Positions 42,162-53,208 of a stretch of DNA of 61,705 bases are shown one piece after another. The DNA lies in NCBI RefSeq assembly GCF_002563635.1, contig NZ_PDIZ01000002.1:1-61705 (forward strand), given 5' to 3'. The stretch's first letter is position 1. Each line of letters starts with the position of its first letter. The translations under genes and the position numbers were made by a program. Source of the stretch: Bacillus sp. es.036. Its GTDB lineage: Bacteria > Bacillota > Bacilli > Bacillales > Guptibacillaceae. The notes below the pieces were generated by a model. The model had not been told where the DNA came from. It saw nothing but the letters and a program-made list of their open reading frames with translations, and searched no databases.

Positions 42162-43547
42162 TTGTTGCAAGATGTCGACCAGTTTATTCATAAGCATCAT
42201 CTGATCAATCGTGGAGATACAATTGTCGTTGGGGTTTCTGGAGGACCAGACTCAATTGCGTTGCTTCACTATTTGGGCAATGTCGCATTGTCTTTCCAAT
42301 TAAAGTTGGTTGCTGCACATGTCGATCATGGCCTACGAGGCAAAGAGTCTGCAGAGGATTTATTGTTCGTAAAGCACTACTGCCATCAGGAAGGCATCAC
42401 CTTTGAAGCTTCTACAATGGATGTAAACCACTATAAAGAGCAACATCACATTTCGACGCAGGTTGCAGCTAGGGAATGTCGCTACCACTTTTTTAAGGAA
42501 AAGATGGAAAAACACCAGGCAAATCTCCTTGCACTTGCTCACCATGGAGACGACCAAGTTGAAACAATGTTAATGAGACAAGTTCATGGCAGCATCAGTT
42601 CAGGACTTGCGGGTATGTCTGCTAGGCGTCCTTTCTCAACAGGATACCTTATTCGCCCTTTTCTTTGTGTGTCGAAGGAACAGATTTTGCGTTATTGTAG
42701 CGATCATATGTTGGACTATAGAAGTGACCCATCTAATGACAAAGATGATTATATGAGGAATCGCTTTCGCCACCATGTGCTTCCTTTTCTTAAAGAAGAG
42801 AATCCAAATGTTCACAAACGGTACCAACTATATAGCGAACGAATGCAAGATGATGAAGGGTTTTTAGTGGAGTTAGCAAAGCAACATCTAGAAAAAGTGA
42901 TCATTGATCAAAATGACAAATTTGTGAAGATGGACAACAAGGCGTATCAATGCCTCCCTATTCCTTTACAAAGAAGAGTGATTCATCTAATATTAAACTA
43001 TCTTTATAGAGGCAATGCTCCTTTTTCTTCTATACATATTGAGGATTTGCGGTTAATGCTCGATTCTGAGCACCCTTCTGCTTCCCTTAATTTACCTCTA
43101 AAATTGAGGGCGGTAAAATCTTATACCACCTGTTATTTTTCTTTTGAAACCTTTTTGCAACCAGAACCGTATACGTATCATCTCCCTTTATGGGGTTCTG
43201 TGGAAACTCCGACCGGAACGATTACGGCCGTTCCAGTTAAAGACGTACCACAATCACTCGCGGGAAATGATCTTATTGTTGAGAAACACTTGCTTCCAGC
43301 AGTTGTGCGCTCGAGACGTCCTGGTGATCGAATTCAGCCAAAAGGCATGATAGGGACGAAAAAGGTAAAAGATATTTTTATCGACCGTAAAATAGACCGT
43401 TCAGAACGTGATGTTTGGCCAATTGTTGAGGATGTAACGGGTCAAATTATCTGGGTCGCTGGAGTAACCCGTTCTGAAAAGGCAACACTGTCTGCAAGAA
43501 AGAGTCAGCTTGTGCATTTGCACTATGAGAAAAAAACACTTACATAG
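42162..43547 (+). CDS. tilS: tRNA(Ile)-lysidine synthase
   Basis: 461 residues with the TTG start at 42162. TilS changes C34 of tRNA-Ile(CAT) to lysidine so that it reads AUA. The PP-loop SGGPDS lies near residue 27-32, AHVDHGLRG near 55-63 and HHGDDQVET near 127, with C-terminal TilS domains following. The start is uncertain: GAGAGGAA sits 8 bases before this TTG, whereas the GTG at 42144 would have its Shine-Dalgarno only 2-3 bases away. No promoter was recognised. Confidence 0.93.
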   Translation: MLQDVDQFIHKHHLINRGDTIVVGVSGGPDSIALLHYLGNVALSFQLKLVAAHVDHGLRGKESAEDLLFVKHYCHQEGITFEASTMDVNHYKEQHHISTQVAARECRYHFFKEKMEKHQANLLALAHHGDDQVETMLMRQVHGSISSGLAGMSARRPFSTGYLIRPFLCVSKEQILRYCSDHMLDYRSDPSNDKDDYMRNRFRHHVLPFLKEENPNVHKRYQLYSERMQDDEGFLVELAKQHLEKVIIDQNDKFVKMDNKAYQCLPIPLQRRVIHLILNYLYRGNAPFSSIHIEDLRLMLDSEHPSASLNLPLKLRAVKSYTTCYFSFETFLQPEPYTYHLPLWGSVETPTGTITAVPVKDVPQSLAGNDLIVEKHLLPAVVRSRRPGDRIQPKGMIGTKKVKDIFIDRKIDRSERDVWPIVEDVTGQIIWVAGVTRSEKATLSARKSQLVHLHYEKKTLT

Positions 43548-43568
43548 GTTGGGAGGGCAATACTACTG

Positions 43569-44108
43569 ATGTTAAACGAAATTCAAGAAACATTAATTAG
43601 TGAAGAACAGATTCAAGAGAAATGCCGCGAGTTAGGGAAACGGCTTTCGGATGAATATGAGGATCGCTTTCCACTTGTGATTGGCGTCCTTAAAGGTGCA
43701 ATGCCTTTCATGGGTGATTTAACAAAGCGCATGACTTGTCATCTAGAAATGGACTTTATGGACGTTTCAAGTTATGGGAACTCAACTGTTTCTTCTGGGG
43801 AAGTAAAGATCATCAAAGATCTTGATACTTCAGTAGAAGGACGCGACGTTCTTATTCTCGAAGATATTATTGATAGTGGGTTAACGCTAAGTTATCTGAT
43901 TGATCTTCTAAAGTACCGCAAAGCAAAGTCAATTAAGATTGTAACGCTGCTGGACAAACCAACTGGAAGAAAAGTTGATCTTAAGCCTGATGTAGCAGGA
44001 TTTATTGTTCCTGATGAGTTTGTTGTTGGGTACGGTCTTGACTTCGCTGAGAGGTATCGTAATCTTCCGTTTATCGGGATTCTTAAACCCGAGATTTATC
44101 AAGGTTAA
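43569..44108 (+). CDS. hprT: hypoxanthine phosphoribosyltransferase
   Basis: 179 residues; salvages hypoxanthine and guanine to IMP and GMP. The PRPP motif [13 protein letters not shown] is near residues 98-110, [20 protein letters not shown] near 59-78. In B. subtilis TilS and HprT together activate ftsH transcription, and the same order is kept here. Confidence 0.96.
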   Translation: MLNEIQETLISEEQIQEKCRELGKRLSDEYEDRFPLVIGVLKGAMPFMGDLTKRMTCHLEMDFMDVSSYGNSTVSSGEVKIIKDLDTSVEGRDVLILEDIIDSGLTLSYLIDLLKYRKAKSIKIVTLLDKPTGRKVDLKPDVAGFIVPDEFVVGYGLDFAERYRNLPFIGILKPEIYQG

Positions 44109-44178
44109 TTTGTTGTAGTCAGTTGTGCCAGTATGGTAAGATAATCTATGGTTTCCTGTTCGTGGGAGGAGGTAAGGA

Positions 44179-46113
44179 ATGAATCGTATCTTCCGAAATA
44201 CAATATTTTATTTGTTAATTTTCCTCGTCGTAGTAGGTGTTGTCAGTTTCTTTAACGGAACAAACAATGAGGCAAATGTCCTCGATTACGGCGAATTTCA
44301 GTCCAAATTGAATAATGGTGAAATTCAAGAGTTAACGTTACAACCTGAGCGTGGGGTTTACACGGTTACTGGTCAATTAGCTGGTGGCGGTGAAGATAGC
44401 GAAGATGCTAATACATTCGTTACGAATGTACCTGACTCAGAAAGAGCTGTGGAGAATATCTTAACTGCAGCTGATGAAGGAAATGTAGAGTTAACGACAG
44501 AACCAGCTCCTGAACAAAGCGGTTGGGTTACATTTCTAACAAGTATCATTCCTTTCGTCATTATCTTCATTCTGTTCTTCTTCCTTCTTAACCAGGCTCA
44601 AGGCGGCGGTGGCCGTGTTATGAACTTTGGTAAGAGTAAAGCGAAGTTATACAGCGAAGAGAAAAAGAAAGTTACTTTTAAAGACGTAGCTGGTGCTGAT
44701 GAAGAGAAGCAAGAGCTTGTCGAGGTCGTTGAGTTCTTGAAGGATCCTCGTAAGTTTGCTGCAGTTGGTGCCCGTATTCCAAAGGGTGTTCTACTCGTAG
44801 GACCTCCAGGTACAGGTAAAACGTTGCTTGCACGAGCAGTTGCTGGTGAAGCAGGCGTTCCGTTCTTCTCAATTTCTGGTTCTGATTTCGTAGAAATGTT
44901 CGTTGGTGTCGGTGCATCTCGTGTACGTGACCTATTCGAAAATGCGAAGAAGAACGCACCTTGTATTATCTTTATTGATGAGATTGATGCAGTTGGTCGT
45001 CAACGTGGTGCCGGTCTTGGTGGCGGTCACGATGAGCGTGAACAGACGCTTAACCAACTTCTCGTAGAAATGGATGGCTTTAGTGCAAATGAAGGAATTA
45101 TCATTGTTGCAGCTACAAACCGTCCTGATATTCTTGATCCGGCACTTCTTCGTCCAGGACGTTTTGACCGTCAAATTCCGGTTAACCGTCCCGATGTAAA
45201 TGGTCGTGAAGCTGTCCTTAAAGTACATGCACGAAACAAACCGTTAAGCGATGAAGTTGATTTAAAAACGATCGCGATGCGTACACCAGGATTCTCTGGT
45301 GCAGACCTTGAGAACTTATTGAACGAAGCTGCTCTTGTAGCTGCTCGTCATAACAAGAAAAAGGTTGATATGAATGATATCGATGAAGCGACAGACCGCG
45401 TGATTGCAGGTCCAGCTAAGAAGAGCCGTGTGATCTCTCAAAAAGAGAAAAACATCGTTGCATATCATGAAGCGGGTCACACGATTATCGGTACACAGCT
45501 TGATAATGCCGATATTGTTCATAAGGTTACTATTGTACCGCGTGGACAGGCTGGTGGTTATGCTGTAACCCTTCCTAAGGAAGATCGTTACCTAATGACT
45601 AAACCAGAATTGGTTGATAAAATCATTGGTTTACTCGGTGGCCGCGTTGCAGAAGAAATTACCTTCGGTGAAGCAAGTACCGGAGCAAGTAATGACTTCC
45701 AACGTGCGACAGCCATTGCCCGTAGCATGGTTACGGAATATGGTATGAGTGAAAAGCTAGGTCCGATGCAGTTTGGATCAGGTTCAGGAGGAAACGTCTT
45801 CCTTGGACGTGATATCCAAAATGAACAGAACTATAGTGATTCATTCGCCAATGAGATTGATCTTGAAGTTCAAAGCATTATTAAATCAGCGTACACTCGC
45901 TGTCGTGAGATTCTTCTTGAAAATCAGGATAAGTTAAATCTTGTTGCTGAAACGTTAAAAGATATCGAAACACTTGATGCCGAACAGATCCGCTCTCTTG
46001 TTGAAGATGGAAAACTTCCTGAAGGTCACCATGCTACTGGTAGCTCTGAAGATGTGAAAGTAAACATCTCTAAGAAGGAAGAAAATCCTGAAACAAATGA
46101 AGAGCAAGAATAA
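44179..46113 (+). CDS. ftsH: ATP-dependent zinc metalloprotease FtsH
   Basis: 644 residues. Two membrane spans (about 7-26 and 117-139) flank a 90-residue extracytoplasmic domain. The AAA module has Walker A GPPGTGKT (208-215), Walker B IIFIDEID and the second region of homology with [20 protein letters not shown]. The zinc site HEAGH is at 430-434. It degrades membrane and regulatory proteins, and in B. subtilis removes SpoVM and Spo0E. The gene has GGGAGGAGG and its own terminator; its end is a short acidic tail. Confidence 0.97.
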   Translation: MNRIFRNTIFYLLIFLVVVGVVSFFNGTNNEANVLDYGEFQSKLNNGEIQELTLQPERGVYTVTGQLAGGGEDSEDANTFVTNVPDSERAVENILTAADEGNVELTTEPAPEQSGWVTFLTSIIPFVIIFILFFFLLNQAQGGGGRVMNFGKSKAKLYSEEKKKVTFKDVAGADEEKQELVEVVEFLKDPRKFAAVGARIPKGVLLVGPPGTGKTLLARAVAGEAGVPFFSISGSDFVEMFVGVGASRVRDLFENAKKNAPCIIFIDEIDAVGRQRGAGLGGGHDEREQTLNQLLVEMDGFSANEGIIIVAATNRPDILDPALLRPGRFDRQIPVNRPDVNGREAVLKVHARNKPLSDEVDLKTIAMRTPGFSGADLENLLNEAALVAARHNKKKVDMNDIDEATDRVIAGPAKKSRVISQKEKNIVAYHEAGHTIIGTQLDNADIVHKVTIVPRGQAGGYAVTLPKEDRYLMTKPELVDKIIGLLGGRVAEEITFGEASTGASNDFQRATAIARSMVTEYGMSEKLGPMQFGSGSGGNVFLGRDIQNEQNYSDSFANEIDLEVQSIIKSAYTRCREILLENQDKLNLVAETLKDIETLDAEQIRSLVEDGKLPEGHHATGSSEDVKVNISKKEENPETNEEQE

Positions 46114-46123
46114 GGTTATGCTA

Positions 46124-46156
46124 AAGCAGGATGTCGACGATGACATCCTGCTTTTT
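46124..46156 (+). terminator. terminator of ftsH
   Basis: AAGCAGGATGTC pairs with GACATCCTGCTT, 6-nt loop, five T. Confidence 0.92.
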
Positions 46157-46272
46157 CTATCGCTTTACAGAATTGGTAACCGTTTTCAAAAAAGACCTTC
46201 GTTTTTGAATCCAATGTGTGGTATAACTATAGAGAGTGTTACCGAAGTTAAATTTTTAAATAAGGTGATAAT

Positions 46273-47058
46273 ATGATACTTGTGCTTGATGTAGGAAATA
46301 CGAATATTGTTCTCGGTGTGTATGAAGGTGAAGAGTTAACCCACCACTGGCGAATGGGGACAAGCAGAAAGCAGACAGAAGATGAATACGCTATGGTCAT
46401 CAAAGGCCTTTTTTCTCATGAAGAACTTTCGTTTGATGATGTAGAAGGCATTATCATTTCATCTGTTGTGCCTCCAATCATGTTCGCTCTTGAGCGTATG
46501 TGCCAGAAGTATTTTCACCACAAACCGTTAGTCATCGGTCCTGGAATTAAGACAGGACTCAATATAAAGTATGATAACCCAAAAGAAGTAGGAGCCGATC
46601 GGATCGTCAATGCTGTAGCAGGCATTCATGTATATGGAGCGCCTCTTATTATTGTTGACTTTGGAACCGCCACAACATACTGCTATATTGATGAACAAAA
46701 ACAGTATGTTGGTGGAGCGATTGCGCCAGGCATTAACATTTCAACCGAAGCACTTTACATGCATGCAGCGAAGCTTCCGCGTATAGAAATCGCAAAGCCA
46801 AACCATATTGTTGGGAAAAACACGGTGAGCGCGATGCAGAGCGGGACGCTTTATGGTTATGTTGGTCAAGTAGAAGGAATCGTTTCTCGTATGAAAAAGC
46901 ATTCTCCTAAAGAACCAACTGTTATTGCTACCGGGGGACTCGCTTCTCTAATTGCGGAGGAATGCGACCTTATAGATGTGGTCGACCCATTCTTAACGCT
47001 GAAAGGTTTGCATTTTATCTATAATAAGAACAAAGAAGAGTTAAACGCATACCGATAA
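46273..47058 (+). CDS. coaX: type III pantothenate kinase
   Basis: 261 residues; first step of coenzyme A synthesis, of the ASKHA fold. [13 protein letters not shown] near residues 5-17 is the phosphate loop, [11 protein letters not shown] near 107-117 and VDFGTATTY near 128-136. Type III enzymes are not inhibited by CoA and need a monovalent cation. AAGGTGATAAT precedes the ATG. The terminator overlaps its stop. Confidence 0.95.
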   Translation: MILVLDVGNTNIVLGVYEGEELTHHWRMGTSRKQTEDEYAMVIKGLFSHEELSFDDVEGIIISSVVPPIMFALERMCQKYFHHKPLVIGPGIKTGLNIKYDNPKEVGADRIVNAVAGIHVYGAPLIIVDFGTATTYCYIDEQKQYVGGAIAPGINISTEALYMHAAKLPRIEIAKPNHIVGKNTVSAMQSGTLYGYVGQVEGIVSRMKKHSPKEPTVIATGGLASLIAEECDLIDVVDPFLTLKGLHFIYNKNKEELNAYR

Positions 47059-47074
47059 AAAGGGATGCGTTTTT
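47043..47074 (+). terminator. terminator of coaX
   Basis: AAACGCAT, the last sense codons, pairs with ATGCGTTT; T run follows. Confidence 0.78.
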
Positions 47075-47289
47075 CATTTGACGTTTTTGGGGAAATTATG
47101 AATAATAGGCATTTCAATAAACAGTTGTCTTGATCCTTCACAACTTTCTCGAGAATTTTAATAGCATCAGAAAGTTTACGGTGATCAAGGGAAAAGTAAT
47201 GAAATCACGACTTTTAATGCAAGGATCTTCCTACATTCTAGACCCAGTTGCTCATAATGGAAGTTCTTGAAAAAATAATGTATCGTGTA

Positions 47290-47307
47290 AGTGGGCAATG
47301 GCCCACT
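47290..47307 (+). promoter_or_regulatory. stable hairpin upstream of hslO
   Basis: AGTGGGC pairs perfectly with GCCCACT around a 4-nt loop (AATG), ending 5 bases before the AAAGGAG ribosome binding site of hslO. Not a terminator. A possible TTGACG-N17-AATAAT promoter is at 47078-47106. Confidence 0.55.
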
Positions 47308-47328
47308 AGTGAAAGGAGCTACAAAGTA

Positions 47329-48210
47329 ATGAATGATTATTTAATTAAAGCACTTGCATTCGATGGTAATGTAAGGGCTTATGCGATATCTAGTACAGAA
47401 ATGGTTGCGGAGGCACAGCGACGTCATACGACTTGGCCAACTGCATCTGCTGCGCTTGGGCGCGCCATGACAGCATCGACAATGATGGCTACTGGACTAA
47501 AAGGAGAAGAAAAAATTACGGTAAAAATTGAAGGTGGCGGTCCGATCGGCGCTATTATTGTGGACGCGAATGCCAAAGGTGAAACACGCGGGTATGTCAG
47601 CAACCCACACGTTCACTTTGATTTAAATGATCAAGGTAAGCTTGATGTGGCTCAAGCGGTAGGACGCGACGGCTTTCTATCAGTGGTGAAAGATATTGGC
47701 ATGCGCGAGAAATTCACAGGGCAAGTTCCGATTGTGTCTGGTGAATTAGGGGAAGATTTTACGTATTATCTTGTTACTTCAGAGCAAGTGCCTTCAGCAG
47801 TTGGCGTTGGTGTCCTTGTAAATCCGGATAACACGATCCTTGCAGCTGGAGGTTTTATGATTCAATTGCTTCCTGGCGCTGGTGAGGAAACCATCCGTTT
47901 TATTGAGAAGCGAATTGAAGCGATTCCGCCAATTTCAAAATTAATCGAATCTGGAAAAACGCCAGAAGAGATTTTGTACGCTCTTCTTGGAGAAGAAAAT
48001 ATTAAAATCATCGACAACATGCCTGTGCAATTTGAGTGTAGCTGTTCGAAAGAGCGTTTCTCAAATGGGATTATGGGACTTGGAAAAGAAGAAATTAATA
48101 ATATGATTGAGGAAGATGGAGAAGCAGAAACCGCTTGTCACTTCTGTAATGCCCACTACCACTTTTCAAAAGAAGAACTCCAAGAGTTATACGCTGAAAG
48201 CAAAGTATAA
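47329..48210 (+). CDS. hslO: redox-regulated chaperone Hsp33
   Basis: 293 residues. Hsp33 is switched on by oxidation, when four cysteines lose zinc and form disulfides. All four are present: Cys237, Cys239, Cys270 and Cys273, in the CxC-X30-CxxC pattern. The ATG at 47329 is chosen because AAAGGAG lies 10 bases upstream and [20 protein letters not shown] matches homologues; the open frame reaches back to 47248 without support. In B. subtilis yacD follows; here cysK does. Confidence 0.96.
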   Translation: MNDYLIKALAFDGNVRAYAISSTEMVAEAQRRHTTWPTASAALGRAMTASTMMATGLKGEEKITVKIEGGGPIGAIIVDANAKGETRGYVSNPHVHFDLNDQGKLDVAQAVGRDGFLSVVKDIGMREKFTGQVPIVSGELGEDFTYYLVTSEQVPSAVGVGVLVNPDNTILAAGGFMIQLLPGAGEETIRFIEKRIEAIPPISKLIESGKTPEEILYALLGEENIKIIDNMPVQFECSCSKERFSNGIMGLGKEEINNMIEEDGEAETACHFCNAHYHFSKEELQELYAESKV

Positions 48211-48220
48211 AAGGTTCAAA

Positions 48221-48249
48221 TTGACAGATAAGTTTAGTGGTGATATTCT
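48221..48249 (+). promoter_or_regulatory. cysK promoter
   Basis: TTGACA, 17-bp spacer, TATTCT. I could not settle whether a CymR site overlaps it. Confidence 0.75.
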
Positions 48250-48299
48250 TTAGGTTAGATAATCCCTATAAAAATACTCGGGTTTGAGGAGGCGCGACG

Positions 48300-49223
48300 A
48301 TGAGAATAGCAAATTCAATTACAGATCTAATCGGTCAAACACCTATTGTGAAACTTAACCGCATCGCTGATGAGGGCCAAGCAGAGGTATACTTAAAGCT
48401 TGAATTTATGAATCCTGGAAGCAGCGTGAAAGATCGTATTGCCCTTGCAATGATTGAAGCAGCTGAAGAAAAGGGCGAATTAAAGCCCGGAGATACTTTT
48501 GTGGAGCCTACAAGTGGTAATACGGGAATTGGTCTTGCAATGGTTGCAGCAGCAAAAGGCTACCAGGCTGTTCTCGTTATGCCTGATACGATGAGTATGG
48601 AACGACGTAACCTATTGAAAGCATACGGAGCAAAGCTTGTTCTTACTCCTGGTTCTGAAGGTATGGGCGGAGCTATTCGCAAATCCGAGGAGTTAGCAAA
48701 AGAGCACGGGTATTTCATGCCCCAACAATTTAAAAATGAAGCAAATCCTGACGTGCATCGTCGTACAACAGGTCAAGAGATTGTTGAACAGATGGACCAG
48801 CTTGATGGATTTGTTGCGGGTATTGGTACTGGTGGAACAATTACAGGTGCAGGTGAAGTATTGAAAAAGCACTTTCCGTCAGTTAAGCTTTACGCTGTAG
48901 AGCCAACCGACTCGCCTATTTTATCTGGTGGTAAACCTGGTCCTCATAAGATTCAAGGGATTGGTGCTGGATTTGTACCCGCGGTTCTGAATACGGATGT
49001 CTATGATGAAGTCATTCAAGTTCAAAACGATCAAGCTTTTGAGTGGGCTAGAAAGGCAGCAAGAGAAGAAGGTATTCTAGGCGGTATTTCTTCAGGTGCT
49101 GCAATTTATGCAGCGCTTGAAGTAGCTAAGAAGCTTGGTAAAGGTAAAAAAGTTCTTGCTGTCATTCCAAGTAATGGGGAACGTTACCTAAGTACACCAC
49201 TGTTTCAATTCGATGATGAATAA
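48300..49223 (+). CDS. cysK: cysteine synthase A
   Basis: 307 residues; PLP-dependent O-acetylserine (thiol)-lyase that makes cysteine from O-acetylserine and sulfide. The PLP lysine is Lys44 in PGSSVKDR, the substrate loop [11 protein letters not shown] near 69-79, and the phosphate cup [10 protein letters not shown] near 176-185. In B. subtilis CysK also forms a complex with the repressor CymR. GAGGAGGCG precedes the ATG. Confidence 0.96.
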   Translation: MRIANSITDLIGQTPIVKLNRIADEGQAEVYLKLEFMNPGSSVKDRIALAMIEAAEEKGELKPGDTFVEPTSGNTGIGLAMVAAAKGYQAVLVMPDTMSMERRNLLKAYGAKLVLTPGSEGMGGAIRKSEELAKEHGYFMPQQFKNEANPDVHRRTTGQEIVEQMDQLDGFVAGIGTGGTITGAGEVLKKHFPSVKLYAVEPTDSPILSGGKPGPHKIQGIGAGFVPAVLNTDVYDEVIQVQNDQAFEWARKAAREEGILGGISSGAAIYAALEVAKKLGKGKKVLAVIPSNGERYLSTPLFQFDDE

Positions 49224-49230
49224 AAAGCGC

Positions 49231-49266
49231 GAAAAGCAGTCCTTATAAGGGCTGCTTTTCTATTTT
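49231..49266 (+). terminator. terminator of cysK
   Basis: A 14-bp stem beginning GAAAAGCAG, 2-nt loop, T-rich tail. Confidence 0.87.
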
Positions 49267-49415
49267 AAGTAATAGAATAGGTAAGTATTTCTAATTGAGT
49301 ATTTGAAAGTGTTTGGGGAGGATAAAAAGGATGAAGCGTAAGGGAACTTCATGTAGAATAGAGGCATAAACTGAGCGGCAGCGTATGCTTAAGCTTTTGA
49401 TAGGGTGTGAACAGT

Positions 49416-50852
49416 TTGCCAGAACAGCTAGAGAAAACCACGCGTCATTCAATTTATGAAACAATCGAGTTAAGCGCGAATGAGTGGTTTTCACGATATA
49501 AATCATTCGCCGAAGAATGTGAAGAGCATATTTTATTGGATAGTACACGTGGTGGTCGATATAGTATGTTTGGAATCAAGCCAATTGCTTCGCTTATTGG
49601 ATATGGTACTTCTCTAACCATCATAGAGGAAGGAAAAGATCCTAAATACTTAGACGGTAATTTATTAGAGTTAATGCAAGAATGGATGCAGCGTCATGTG
49701 GCGATCAATGACAAGTCTTTACCGGACTTTCAAGGCGGTGCCATGGGGTATCTTAGTTACGATATTGTTCGCCAAATTGAAAAACTACCACAGCTAGCTG
49801 CCGATGATCTCAAACTACCGGAACTTTTCTTCATCGTTTATGAAGATGTTGGCGTGTATGATCATTTATCAGAAAAGCTGTGGTTCATTTCACAGGCTCC
49901 AAATGGTGAGGAATATGAAGCTGAACAGCGTCTGAAAATGTATAAACGAAAGTGGACGAAAAAGGACGTAAGTAAACCGTTAAACTCTTCTTCTTTTTCA
50001 AAAGAAGCAAGACAGTTATTTTCAATGGATCAGCACGCCTTTTCGTCAGCTGTTCAAAAGATACAAGCATATATATCGGATGGAGATGTTTTTCAAGTAA
50101 ATCTTTCACTTAGAGAATCTAGGACACTCCATTCTGACCCTGTTTCGATATATGAAACGCTTAGAACGATTAATCCTTCACCATACATGTCTTTTATCCA
50201 TACCGATACATTCGATCTTGTCAGTGCATCCCCGGAGCTTCTAATCAAGAAAAAGGGCGTAGAATTGAGTACTAGGCCAATCGCTGGTACGCGTTCACGG
50301 GGGAAGAATGATGAAGAGGATCAACAGCTTGCTCGTACGCTCATCGAAAATGAAAAAGAACGTGCTGAGCATGTGATGCTTGTTGATCTTGAACGTAATG
50401 ATCTTGGTCGTGTATGTGAATACGGCACGGTTGAAGTAGATGAGTTTATGGTGATTGAGAAATATTCACACGTGCAGCATATCGTTTCCAACGTGCGTGG
50501 TATTTCTTCAAAAGAAGCAACTGCTTTTGATGCTATTAAAGCCACATTTCCAGGTGGTACGATTACGGGTGCTCCAAAGATCAGAACGATGGAAATTATT
50601 GAAGAACTTGAGCCTGTGCGCCGTGGGGTTTACACTGGTTCTATTGGATGGATAGGGTTTAATGATGATATGGAGTTGAATATTGCTATCCGCACAATGG
50701 TTATTAAAGATAACATTGCACATGTCCAGGCTGGCGCAGGTATAGTGATTGACTCCAATCCAGAAGCTGAGTATAAAGAATCATTAAAGAAAGCAAGAGC
50801 TTTATGGAAGGCAAAAGAGTTAAGTGAAGGAAAAGAGACTAGCAGAGATTAG
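49416..50852 (+). CDS. pabB: aminodeoxychorismate synthase component I
   Basis: About 478 residues, chorismate-binding family; with PabA makes 4-amino-4-deoxychorismate for folate. LDSTRGGRYSMFG near 44, SASPELL near 270, TRPIAGTRSRG near 285-295 and FPGGTITGAPKIRTMEIIEE near 376-395 identify it. PIAGT with lysine-type chemistry separates PabB from TrpE. Start uncertain: a TTG at 49416 has AGGGTG 8 bases upstream, and a GTG at 49407 would touch that site. It leads the pab-fol operon. Confidence 0.94.
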   Translation: MPEQLEKTTRHSIYETIELSANEWFSRYKSFAEECEEHILLDSTRGGRYSMFGIKPIASLIGYGTSLTIIEEGKDPKYLDGNLLELMQEWMQRHVAINDKSLPDFQGGAMGYLSYDIVRQIEKLPQLAADDLKLPELFFIVYEDVGVYDHLSEKLWFISQAPNGEEYEAEQRLKMYKRKWTKKDVSKPLNSSSFSKEARQLFSMDQHAFSSAVQKIQAYISDGDVFQVNLSLRESRTLHSDPVSIYETLRTINPSPYMSFIHTDTFDLVSASPELLIKKKGVELSTRPIAGTRSRGKNDEEDQQLARTLIENEKERAEHVMLVDLERNDLGRVCEYGTVEVDEFMVIEKYSHVQHIVSNVRGISSKEATAFDAIKATFPGGTITGAPKIRTMEIIEELEPVRRGVYTGSIGWIGFNDDMELNIAIRTMVIKDNIAHVQAGAGIVIDSNPEAEYKESLKKARALWKAKELSEGKETSRD

Positions 50853-50869
50853 CTTAGAGGAGGAATTAG
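50835..50869 (+). promoter_or_regulatory. putative TRAP-binding site over the pabA start
   Basis: GAG/TAG triplets at 50835, 50840, 50845 and 50850, each exactly 5 nt from the last, then GAG at 50857 and 50860 and TAG at 50867. They cover the end of pabB and the pabA ribosome binding site. TRAP binds 9-11 G/UAG repeats spaced by 2-3 nt, and represses pabA (trpG) translation this way in B. subtilis. Confidence 0.55.
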
Positions 50870-50870
50870 A

Positions 50871-51455
50871 ATGATTTTAATGATTGATAATTACGATTCA
50901 TTTACGTATAACTTGGTTCAGTACCTTGGTGAAATGGGTGAAGAGCTTGTTGTGAAACGAAATGATGAAATCACTATCTCGGAAATCGAGGAGCTTAATC
51001 CATCCTCCATAATGGTATCGCCCGGACCATGCAGTCCAAATGAAGCGGGTATTAGCATGGCAGTTATTAAGCATTTTGCAGGAAACATACCTATATTCGG
51101 TGTATGTCTTGGTCATCAATCCATTGCTCAAGTATTTGGTGGTGATGTTATAAAAGCAGATCGACTGATGCATGGAAAAACGTCTCAAATGCATCATGAT
51201 GGAAGATCAATCTTCAAAGATCTTGAGAATCCATTTACTGCAACGAGGTATCATTCGCTAATAGTAAAAAAAGAAACTCTTCCAGAATGTTTTGAGATTA
51301 GCTCGTGGACAGCAGAGGGTGAAATTATGGCGATCCGACATAAAGAACTTGCGATCGAAGGCGTTCAATTCCATCCTGAATCCATTATGACCGGTACTGG
51401 AAAAAAATTATTGAAAAACTTTATTGAAACGCATCGAAAAGAAGCATGTTTCTAA
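50871..51455 (+). CDS. pabA: glutamine amidotransferase PabA (TrpG)
   Basis: 194 residues, class I glutamine amidotransferase that supplies ammonia to PabB and, in B. subtilis, also to TrpE. The catalytic cysteine lies in GVCLGHQSI near residues 77-85; the His-Glu pair is in QFHPESIMT near 166-174. GAGGAGG is the ribosome binding site, buried in the triplet run described separately. Ten bases overlap pabC. Confidence 0.95.
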   Translation: MILMIDNYDSFTYNLVQYLGEMGEELVVKRNDEITISEIEELNPSSIMVSPGPCSPNEAGISMAVIKHFAGNIPIFGVCLGHQSIAQVFGGDVIKADRLMHGKTSQMHHDGRSIFKDLENPFTATRYHSLIVKKETLPECFEISSWTAEGEIMAIRHKELAIEGVQFHPESIMTGTGKKLLKNFIETHRKEACF

Positions 51456-52300
51456 CGATTAATGGGAAGCTAATTGACGAAAAAGAAGCGGCTATCTCGG
51501 TTTTTGATCATGGTTATTTATATGGTGTGGGCGTATTTGAGACATTCCGAACTTATGAAGGTCACCCTTTTTTATTCGGTGATCACTATAAGCGCCTACG
51601 TGATTCACTTGAAAATCTTCAGATCTCACTCCCTTATACGTATGACGAACTCCTATTACAGATAAAGCAAACGATAGAAGCCAATGAAATGAAGGATGCG
51701 TATGTTCGACTAAACGTTTCAGCGGGAGCCGGAGAAATCGGACTTAAAACAGATGAATACCTAACTCCGACGGTTATTGTTTATGTGAAAGTAATTGGCA
51801 ATCCTGTTCGAAATGCAAAGCGAGGTGTCATTCTTTCTCTTAGGCGGAATTCCCCCGAGGGGGAATATAGGTTAAAGTCACATCATTATTTAAATAATAT
51901 CCTCGCGAAAAGAGAAGTTGGAAGTGACCCTTCAATTGAAGGCATTTTTCTATCACAAGATGGAAGGCTAGCGGAAGGCATAGTTTCGAATCTATTTTGG
52001 TTTAAAAACGGCATTCTCTTTACCCCGGACCTTTCGACAGGAATTTTAAATGGAATCACAAGACAGTTTGTTGTGCATGTTGCGAAAAAAATGGGAATTA
52101 GCGTTAGAGAAGGTGGCTTCGAGAGAGAATCCCTTGTTGAAGCAGATGAAGTGTTTGTAACAAACTCTATTCAAGAAATCGTTCCGTTGTTTCAAATCGA
52201 ACAAAAGCCATTGCCCGGACTTGATGGTCCTGCGACGAACGAGCTCATCCTTCAATATGAACACCATCGCACGTCATTAATGAGCCGAGAGGAATACTAA
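51446..52300 (+). CDS. pabC: aminodeoxychorismate lyase
   Basis: 284 residues, fold-type IV PLP enzyme that releases 4-aminobenzoate and pyruvate. The PLP lysine is in [16 protein letters not shown] near residues 137-152; [12 protein letters not shown] near 31-42 fits the family. D-amino acid and branched-chain aminotransferases share the fold, but position between pabA and folP decides the call. AAAAGAAGC upstream is a weak ribosome binding site, so coupling with pabA is likely. Confidence 0.93.
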   Translation: MFLTINGKLIDEKEAAISVFDHGYLYGVGVFETFRTYEGHPFLFGDHYKRLRDSLENLQISLPYTYDELLLQIKQTIEANEMKDAYVRLNVSAGAGEIGLKTDEYLTPTVIVYVKVIGNPVRNAKRGVILSLRRNSPEGEYRLKSHHYLNNILAKREVGSDPSIEGIFLSQDGRLAEGIVSNLFWFKNGILFTPDLSTGILNGITRQFVVHVAKKMGISVREGGFERESLVEADEVFVTNSIQEIVPLFQIEQKPLPGLDGPATNELILQYEHHRTSLMSREEY

Positions 52301-52333
52301 CTAAGAACATACGTACGAAGAGGAGTGAGCTGC

Positions 52334-53194
52334 GTGGCAACGGTAATTGATAAGCATAAAGCACATCCAATGATGATGAAGTGGCGGGACAAGCTAATTA
52401 ACTGGAATGAAAAAACCTGGGTTATGGGTATCCTGAATACAACTCCGGATTCATTTTCAGATGGTGGAGAATATAATACGACGGCCCAGGCAGTTGCCCA
52501 TGCGGTCCAACTAGTTGAAGACGGCGCAGATCTAATTGACATTGGGGGAGAATCAACTCGACCTGGGGCAACTCCTGTCTCATTGGAAGAAGAGCTTCGC
52601 CGTGTTGTTCCTGTTATAAAAGCAGTTCGTCACGCGGTTAATGTACCTATTTCAATTGATACGTATAAAGCAGAAGTTGCCAACCAAGCGGTTCTGGCTG
52701 GTGCAGATATCATTAATGATGTGTGGGGAGCCAAGGCAGATCCAGAAATGGCTACTGTGGCTGCAGAACACGAAGTTCCTATTATTTTAATGCATAATCG
52801 TAATGACATGAACTATAGTGATATCATGATTGATATAAAGGCAGATATAGAAGAAAGCGTAGCGATTGCTCGTTTAGCAGGCGTGAAAGATGAGAATATC
52901 ATTCTTGATCCCGGCATTGGTTTTGCCAAAACACATGAGCAGAATCTCGAAGTAATGAGAAGGCTTAATGAATTCGTTGCATTGGGATATCCTGTGTTGC
53001 TTGGTACATCAAGAAAATCCATCGTAGCAAAGACTTTAAATACGCCACCAGATGATCGGGTGGAAGGAACTGGGGCAACTGTTTGTCTTGGCATTGAGCG
53101 GGGCTCACAAATTATCAGAGTTCATGACGTGAAGCAGATGGCACGAATGGCTCGTATGATGGATGCGATGCTTAAACCTCATCTCAATGGATAA
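52334..53194 (+). CDS. folP: dihydropteroate synthase
   Basis: 286 residues; joins 4-aminobenzoate to the pterin diphosphate and is the sulfonamide target (sul in B. subtilis). GILNTTPDSFSDGGEY near residues 33-48, IGGESTRPGA near 75-84 and DPGIGFAKT near 195-203 are the two classic signatures and the pterin site. GTG at 52334 is chosen, 8 bases behind AGGAG. Confidence 0.96.
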   Translation: MATVIDKHKAHPMMMKWRDKLINWNEKTWVMGILNTTPDSFSDGGEYNTTAQAVAHAVQLVEDGADLIDIGGESTRPGATPVSLEEELRRVVPVIKAVRHAVNVPISIDTYKAEVANQAVLAGADIINDVWGAKADPEMATVAAEHEVPIILMHNRNDMNYSDIMIDIKADIEESVAIARLAGVKDENIILDPGIGFAKTHEQNLEVMRRLNEFVALGYPVLLGTSRKSIVAKTLNTPPDDRVEGTGATVCLGIERGSQIIRVHDVKQMARMARMMDAMLKPHLNG

Positions 53195-53208
53195 GGAGAG
53201 TGAATGGG

